Assembly: GCF_027942865.1 (NCBI RefSeq)
Contig: NC_134526.1
Coordinates: forward strand, 10,572,284 to 10,636,283
Source: Odontesthes bonariensis
Lineage: Eukaryota > Chordata > Actinopteri > Atheriniformes > Atherinopsidae
Direction of reading: 5' to 3'
DNA: 64,000 nucleotides
The notes under the pieces were generated by a model. It saw only the letters and a list, made by a program, of their open reading frames with translations, had not been told where the DNA came from and searched no databases. The position numbers and the translations under genes are program-made. Shown piece by piece: positions 56,281 to 64,000 of the stretch (positions are counted from its first letter, which is position 1; the number at the start of each line of letters is the position of its first letter).

Positions 56281-56997
56281 GATAGAGAGAAACTTTTTAA
56301 CTGCGCTGCAGATGGATGTAATTTTGGCTTAAGAATTGTACTCGTTGCCCTCTTCGCCCCCAGGCAGAGTTGTGGCGCTTGTCGTTCAGTTTTCCACCAG
56401 GGCTGGAAATGATGACATTAAAGCAAAATATTTATTCCTGTCTTTGTTGTTCCTCGGAGCTCTTATCCTCCTTTGTCACAGTTTTCATGGCTGCAAACTG
56501 CACAAGGGTGCATTGCGTTGGTGAGGAAATGGTTAAGATGTCTTTCTGTCCAGAGTTGCAGATATTTACTTATCCCAAAAATAGGATGATGGTCCTAAAC
56601 GTTCTTCTAGCTCTGCAAAACTTCAAAGCATGACAATCACATCTGACCAGCGGGCAGAAAGTACTGCTGGTTGTCTGTCTGACCAGGTATCAGCAAGTGC
56701 CAGCCCATCTGAAAATATGCCCAAAGCAAAAGATGTTACTGTATGAGGATGCCAGCTGTGCTGAACCCAGATTCATCCCTGCAAACACACACATGTGGGG
56801 GCGGGGTGAGGCTAAGAGGGATTTGTGCCAATGGGTGGCACACTGACCATAAAATGAAAAGGCTTTGGGATTAAGAAGTGGGTTTATGGAGCGGTAGTGT
56901 GTCAGTGACGATCTGAGATTGAATGCTTAGGCCAACGTGGGATTTGCTGGGTTTTCAATCAAATCTGATTGTTAGTGTGTAAGCTCCCTGCCACTGT

Positions 56998-57016
56998 TTC
57001 TCTCTCTCTCTCTCTC
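56998..57016. repeat. (TC)n microsatellite
   Basis: About nine TC units without interruption, likely polymorphic. Confidence 0.9.
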
Positions 57017-59595
57017 TTGAAATATCATCATAGTATAGAATTGCTGTGTATCTGTACAAAACAAGAGAAATAACTAAAAGTAAAGTAGGACACCAGCCAG
57101 AAGGGTAAAATGGTCACACATGGCTTTGCATAAGTATTTATTTAACTGACAAGAGAAAATTGCTAATGATTAGGTGAGATAATTAATTTCAACCACTGTC
57201 AAAAATATTCCCACTCTCAAAATATTTCCAGGAATATCAATGAAGATGCAATATTTTCCTTATTTGAAAGTTTGTAACAAGCATCAACACTACATTGGTA
57301 TAAGATTAGACTGGATTGCCATCTGCTTCCCTGTTGAACCTTTATACTTGCCCTTGCAGTAACCATAGAGACCAGTTGAGAAGAAACTTAATGTGATATG
57401 GGGTGTGTTAAACCACTCATCTGGCTGAAACAATTCACTGTGAAAAGTGGTCAACCTAAAAATATGTGCAATCAGTGGCAGAATTTCCAGAAAATACATT
57501 TAACATTAAGCCTCATGATACTTTCATACCTCATAAAGACTGAAACTCAATCACTCAATCAATTTTTGTTTGCTTGTTTTTTGGACGTTTTCTGGTTTAA
57601 TTCATGATATGTACTTTATGTCACTTATGATATTCATTAAATGATAAAAAAAAAATGAAATCCATAAACAGATTACATGCAATGAATAAAAGAAACAGAT
57701 AATATTCATAAAATGCACTTACTTAAATTGAATTGTGTTTAAAGGTTAATGGATTAAAACTTACCTCATGAGAAATAAAATTGAATTATCTTATTGAGAT
57801 TTGTTCACTGAGTGTAAACTTTGTAGAAAAAAGTGGAGAAATAACAGTAGTGAACTTACTCTGCATAATAACTCATTGCTCTCTTTCATTCTTGTGAGTT
57901 TGACATTAACTTGAATTTCTAAGGGCAGGCACAATGGCAATCTCAGAAGAGTCCAATCAAAGCTGTAGTTGGAGCCACAACTCACCACTAGATGTCAGAT
58001 AAAGCTTAAAGTTGGATCTCTGCGTCTATCACAATATGGCAGTTTAAGTGAAGTTCCATGAAGACTTTTATCCAATGCATCTCAATTTATTTATCATTTT
58101 GCTTTATTTTGCAGGTTCCAGTTACATTTTGCCATCAAAATACAAAATTACTTTGTTTAGTTTTTTAATATTTAGGTGTATAGACTGATTGAGGCCCACG
58201 CTCTTAAAAAAGAACAAAAATATTCAAAGAAAGCTTTAAGATGTGCACAGATATGCATCCTCTGTCACGGTTTTTATGTTTGTTCTACTTTAAACTAAAC
58301 ACAAAACAAAAACACACACTGTAAAATGTCATGTCACACAGTCTTTTTTTCCATCTCATGTATTTTAAAAACTTATACATATAAACAAACTGACAGGTGG
58401 AGACCTAATACGCTCCTGTTTCTCACAGGCTTGGGTGGATGGGGTCAGATTTGACTGCTCTGCCCACATTAACACTGTGTGACTTTTCCATAGGGGTGCC
58501 ACTCTACACTTAATGGGACATGTTCTCACAAACAGAAATACACTTTCAAACCCACAACAACAGGCGGACAAACACACACCTTCTTACGAACAGGGGTCAA
58601 ATTATGACTCAGGCCCAGATGTTTCCAAAGGATAATTTTGCTGATCTGTTAGCATGGATGAGTGCTATCTGTCATGAAGATGAATGAAGGTTTGTGAAAT
58701 GAGCACTGGCTTTATTTTTGTGTATTTGTATGTCAAACAAAAAACAGGAGCATGCATTGCTGACAGTGGACGGCTTGAAAATGAGTGCAATAAACTGTCA
58801 AATTCAGCAAGATAGTGTTCTAGTTCTAGACACTGAGAAGACAGCTGTTTATTTTTGGATACCACCTATGGGAACCTGTTGCTGTATTTGTGGGAGAGCA
58901 GCTGTAAACAGGTCTGTTGGAACAGCCTCTCAGGTATCCATACATCTCTTTGACCTCCCGCTGGTGAGGGCCGATCACAGCTGAAAATAAACTCAGCAGG
59001 GGATGTACAAACTGGTATCCCACCTCTGAAGTTGTCCCCCCAGTGTTAGCTCAATTGGTGTGTCCCAGGCAGCTGCTATAACCTGTTTGACCGCTTACAC
59101 AGCAAAGTGGACACACCATCTAATTTAGGACACCAACTGGAGGGGGAAGAAAAAGTTTTTAAACCAAGCAATAATTGAAATGAGAATCTAAGACGTAGAA
59201 TGTTTATTCCAAACTCAGGTCTGCAGGTGCCTTTCGTTTAGCTTAGCCCCAAAGGCTGAAACATGGGGAAACAGTTAGCCTGGATATGTCAAAAACAGCA
59301 GAAGTCATTCTTTAAAAGCTCAAAAATTGGATATATTTATTAGGCTCAACTTTTCAGGTGCAATGTCCACACATCACCATTTTTCAGGATGGTTATGTGC
59401 TCCACAGGAGTCTCTACAGGTTGATTTGCAGTGTCTCCCTGCTAAATGTTTGGCATGTAAGTTCAATAAAATGATGAGTTTTCCTTTTTCCATTTTCCAT
59501 TTTGTCAGGATTAAACTAGATATAACATATGATTAGTGAATCAACCAGGTCGGCCACCAGGTGCTTGTAGATGGATTTGCCAAACTTAATTAGCA

Positions 59596-59615
59596 GAATA
59601 GAATAGAATAGAATA
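59596..59615. repeat. (GAATA)4 microsatellite
   Basis: Four exact GAATA units. It is a short pentanucleotide tract with nothing else recognisable attached. Confidence 0.85.
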
Positions 59616-60465
59616 TTTCCCAAAATGCTGGCCTCATATATTATTCAAACTTTAATTTGCCTGAGCAACTCTCGACAAGATCTCTTTAATCAACTTTGTG
59701 TGAGGTGTTGCATTTTATTCAGCTTCATTCACAATATGTCGCACACTGGCAATACTTAAGATACGTAAAATGTTGTTTTACTCTGTTTAACAACAGTGTT
59801 AAATCGTTTTTTTTATGTTTTATATTTACACACATGCAGAGCCATGTTAATGCAGACACACGCCTACGTAGATTTGTAAAGTTGATTTGTGTGCAGAGGA
59901 GACATGGTAGACATCCACATAACAACAATTCCACAAAGACAACAGCCCAGACACCTGTATCAAGTTTGAATATGACAACAGCTGTGGCTGCGACTTTTGT
60001 TTCTGATGTTTGCTGCCAACATGAGCACACATACACATAATAGAACGTTCATAGCCATAGCCAGTGGTGCGCACACACCACTAGATCGTGTTTTCCTCAC
60101 ACAGCAGAAAAGCCGCAGTTATTTAGTCTGCCTCCCAGTTTGTTTGTCCACTGTCTTCTCTCTTTTGTTACTCTGCCTTGGGCTTTGTTTGAAGTGAACT
60201 GCTGACTCTCACTAATGACAGTTGCAGCTGGGAGGATGATGAGTGAGGATGAAAAGGCTTGCGCCAAGTGACAAAGTATGAAGGTGGTCAGGTTGGATAA
60301 ACAGCAATGTGTTCATATTAGTGTTCACAAACTGACAGCTGAATGGTTCTCATCCCATTTGACTGGAAAAAAATAAAAAAAAAGGGAAACCTTGCAAAGA
60401 TCACAGCATGGCATAAGTTCTATTTAGCTCTTTTTAAATGTATTTGTGCATTCACACTTTGAGAA

Positions 60466-60491
60466 TATACACGTCTTGCTAGACGTGTATA
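60466..60491. repeat. perfect 11-base hairpin
   Basis: TATACACGTCT (60466-60476) and AGACGTGTATA (60481-60491) are exact reverse complements around a four-base loop. Each arm contains ACGT. Neither flank carries similarity to a known RNA gene. Confidence 0.75.
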
Positions 60492-63400
60492 ATGAATACT
60501 TCCCCTCCCAGCTACGTTCCTTGGAGTTGAGCTCCAATAAAGTACCTTTGGCAGGGAGGTTACAGAACAGCTTGTCCCCTCAATGCTGGGCCCCACTCCA
60601 CTTGCAGCCTGCAGGTGGGGGTTGGGACATTTGATGGACAGCTAATGGAAGGTAGGGCTATTTCACATAATAATATCAACGGTAGAGACTATTCAATGCA
60701 AATACCCTTGTCGTCAAGAAAGAAATATCCCACCTCTTAAGATAAGAGACGCATCTGCCTTGCCAAGTTAAGACACAGAACAGGATATCATTAGCTATGA
60801 CCAGAATGGATATTGTTCCTGATGATGAACCATTAGTGAACAAGCCAAGCCACAGGCCAGGCCTAGGGGGAGTTTGTGGTGTACAGTGTGTGTTTGGGGT
60901 TGGGGGAAGTGTGGAAATAAAATACAGCCCTACTCCTCCTTGCAGGGTTCACCCACTCTTAATGTTGCTCTTGGAGGTCACGGCACCTAGCAACAGCCTG
61001 GATCAAGCCCTGAAGGAAATATGAGACAACACTCAGGAGGAAACGCACAAGTACACACACAGTTTGTGCATTAACAAACATTTTCTGTAATACAAACAGA
61101 AGGACTACCTTTATTAGTGCCTTTACTTACTTACCACTCTGGTTGCATGTGACCCTTTTCTACCATTTGTGTCTCCTTTGAAAAAAATTAAAATGCCTTC
61201 TACTCTCTCTCTAGTCAATCTGCCTATTATGAATAACAGACTTCCATTGTTTGCCAAGCCACACCATATTTGCACTTGGAAGTTAAACTGATTAAAATGG
61301 AAAAGGGTCCTAACAAGATAAGTAACCTACCTCACCATTTATTCCGAATTTAAATCAGTCTATCTTGATTCTTGCTTTGAAAGTGCCTCTTTGTAATAAA
61401 GTTTGTAAGTGTGGAGGATCACAGGGGGGCATAATTCTAATTCTAAGACACTCTAATACATACCAAAGGAGCAGAAGTTTACTCAGTTGCTCTGAGAAGG
61501 GCTTCTATCCAGTCTGAGGTAAAGCAGTGGGCACTTTTTCCATATTCAGTAATTATACTGCTTGTACTGGTAAGAGCTGCTCGCAAGGCTGATATCTAAA
61601 CACAGGAAACAAGGGCAAGACCGCGCGCACAGGCACACAGGGCTAAAATCTTTCATAAAAGGGGGGAGCTGTCCCCAGTGATACTGCTAATCCTTTTGAC
61701 ATAGCCATCTCTTAGGGGCCCTCCTTAGTAACCACCGATCACTTTTATTATGCACACATAAATGCATCTACTCAGTTTTGCATACTTTGCATTGGGTGCA
61801 TTTATATACCCAAGCATGTGTGCCAAAGCACATGTTTGCAACTGTATGCATAGGAACAAGCACACGTATAGTTATGAGCACACACAGACACAGCTAATCC
61901 GGCACAGGTTCAGATTTTGGCATTGTGTCATCAATTTTACATTCAGTGTACTTTCACACACTCAGCATCCTAAAAATAGCTGAAGGACGTTGGCTCTCGG
62001 CCCAGTCTCTCTAACTGTCAATATGTTATCTTCTCCCCTGCTCTGACATTCAGTGTCCAACCTACAAAACCACTACCAGCGCCTACACTGACCCACAACT
62101 TAATCAGAAATGATTTTAATTTGGACTGCCACTTGAATTTGAAGTGTTCATCATTACGTAAAATTAAGAGAACATATTAAGTATTAGTGTCATGGAAAGT
62201 CTTGTCAGCTCTTTGGCTCCTCTTTGATGTGAAAATACCAGACAATATGTGGGCATTTCTCAGCTGTTTGTTTGCACACTCCATTGTTGTGTCTATTCTA
62301 TGAGCTGTAGTCTCAGCTCTCCTTGCTGTTTATCTGTTCTGGTTGACTTTTCATCTATCCACCTCCTGTCTTTCTCCCTGCCTGATTCCGATTGTGGAAC
62401 TCCTCCACGCTTTGCTTTTGATGGTGGTTAAAGATTACGAGGCTGTTGGCTTTGTGTCTGCTGTTATTTTTATTTTTTGCAGGGGAATGTTTGCTTTCTA
62501 AATTCCAGAAGGGCTGATTACGGTCCAAAGCTTGTAAAGACTGTGTAACTACAGCTATTTATTGGATGTCGCAGATAACGGTCTTGGCATTTCAAAATAT
62601 TTAGGTGAATATCTTTTTAAAGTCTGGTTATATGGCATGTCTCCCTGTTAGAAGATGTTTCAGGTTATTGCCCACATACCCTAAATAGTTGTGTTGAACA
62701 GCACACAATTACTGCGTCTCTCCTTGTTACTAATATACAGTCAATAATAGATCCAAGGTATAACGGTACAAATGACGGATGTCTCAGGTATAGAATATCA
62801 CTCACTGTCTCTTAAAACCTGAGAGGCCCCCTGTTGCAACACATTATTCATCCATTGCACAAGTCCTGTGGGCAGTTTAAGTATTGACGGGCTGAGCCAG
62901 TGCAAAAGCCTAGACTGCTGTGGGTCACTGTAATGTAGCCACGCAAGCAGGGGAAATGGGGAATGTGAGGGGTTAACTGGGGCAAGAAGGTCACAAGTTG
63001 AAGCTGGAAAATGTTTTCCCTCACTTGACCTGCCACCAATACAGTACTGTGGGTCACACTGTCTCCAGGAACAGATGTACCCACAGTCGGGGTTAAAAAC
63101 ATCCCCCTCCCTGTGGTGTCCCTTATACTGTTAAACACTGTCTCTCAAGCACCAGAACAGGAAGAGAGAGGATTCTTGACATGGTGTTGATATTAGGCCA
63201 GCTGTGTCCTAATGTCTGTCTGTAGTGTGATTTGAAAATCCTGTAACAAGAGACGTGTGTGCAGTTGAAAGCAGATATTTCCAATGACTTTATTGTATTA
63301 TTTGATTGATTCTCTGAATCATTATTTCAGCCTATGTTCCACATTAACTGCCTGCCTGTCACAAACAATCCTCTTGCACAGCTGGAGGTTTCACAGCTAG

Positions 63401-64000
63401 GTAGCTTCAGGTCAAGTGTTGTGGCACTTAAAGAGCTTCACAGCAGCCCTATTCCATTACATTGGCCAACAGCCATCACACAGCAGTCCTGTGTTCACTA
63501 TATTATAACCTAAACTTTAGTTGGACCAAAGCACACTGGACTGGTGTTAGAGAGGTGTTGCCGCAGCAGGATGAGGGTCAGATTTAACACTGAACGCAAC
63601 GAGAAGGAAATCCTGTCTGAGTCATAGGTAAGGGTCAGTGGGGGTTTGTTCCTCTCCTAAATCCTTAGTTTGGGGTTGTCAGATAAGCTTTCACCTTGGA
63701 CCTGACTTCTGAAGAGAGACTACATCACTAAATACAGAGCGGCCTTCTTGAGCTGTTCACTTAATCTTCTATGTGCAAAGCCAAAAAGCAGAAATCTCTG
63801 CAGTAGTCTTTAGATCATCACTCAGAGTGCAATCAAAAAAAAAAAGAAGCTGCCCAGACTTCACATCCCTCTCTGCAGACAATCCGTTTGGTTCACCAAC
63901 ATAAGAGTCTAGTTTGTGATGTGGGCTACAGCGTAACAGGATCCCAAAGGCAGAAACCCAAACAGGAGACAGAGAAAAAGTCGATGGAAAAGCACTCCAC

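Larger units (their letters stand above)
57020..64000. other. intergenic region upstream of cntnap1, no gene recognised
   Basis: No open frame resembles a known protein, and no RNA gene was recognised. The content visible to me is a CTCF-like site with one mismatch (57984-57996), a (GAATA)4 tract (59596-59615), a perfect hairpin (60466-60491) and scattered CA-rich simple sequence. Confidence 0.6.

Noticed and set aside
56336-56633. Plus-strand frames with hydrophobic leader-like stretches in the CpG-rich region
   Set aside because: No donor with suitable context and no downstream plus-strand gene; the region is better explained as cntnap1 promoter sequence.

Overview
The window is eukaryotic nuclear DNA from a ray-finned fish, most likely a percomorph-type teleost. 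It is AT-rich and CpG-poor, its genes are split by short GT-AG introns, and it carries degraded teleost dispersed repeats. Three genes are recognisable by protein similarity and stand in the order ramp2 (minus), ezh1 (plus), cntnap1 (minus). This is the mirror image of the human block CNTNAP1-EZH1-RAMP2, so the assignments are supported by synteny as well as by sequence. All exon limits below were derived by hand from splice sites, reading phase and family similarity; no transcript data were used.

Layout. Positions 1-7,800 are intergenic, with a decayed Tc1-type transposase fragment and another probable repeat. Positions 7,800-12,150 hold two tandem two-exon genes for actinoporin-like (anemone cytolysin family) proteins without signal peptides. 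Positions 12,200-20,880 are intergenic, with repeat relics and a perfect CTCF core. ramp2 occupies 20,891-24,291 on the minus strand and has two alternative first coding exons, both joining in frame. A 3.2 kb gap and a CpG-dense block (27,640-28,215) lead to ezh1 (28,796-37,980, 19 coding exons, 768 residues), whose catalytic half contains three GC-AG introns. cntnap1 follows tail-to-tail (coding exons 52,016 down to 42,460, with a long 3' UTR to about 39,375). Its signal-peptide exon is not securely placed. CpG-dense sequence at 55,380-56,280 is its likely promoter region. Positions 57,000-64,000 show no gene.

How the genes relate. They are not a pathway. EZH1 is the H3K27 methyltransferase of PRC2, RAMP2 is the accessory subunit of calcitonin-receptor-like receptor (adrenomedullin signalling), and CNTNAP1/Caspr is an axonal adhesion protein of the paranodal junction. 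They are an old syntenic neighbourhood. The actinoporin-like pair beside ramp2 is an additional element that I do not associate with the mammalian block.
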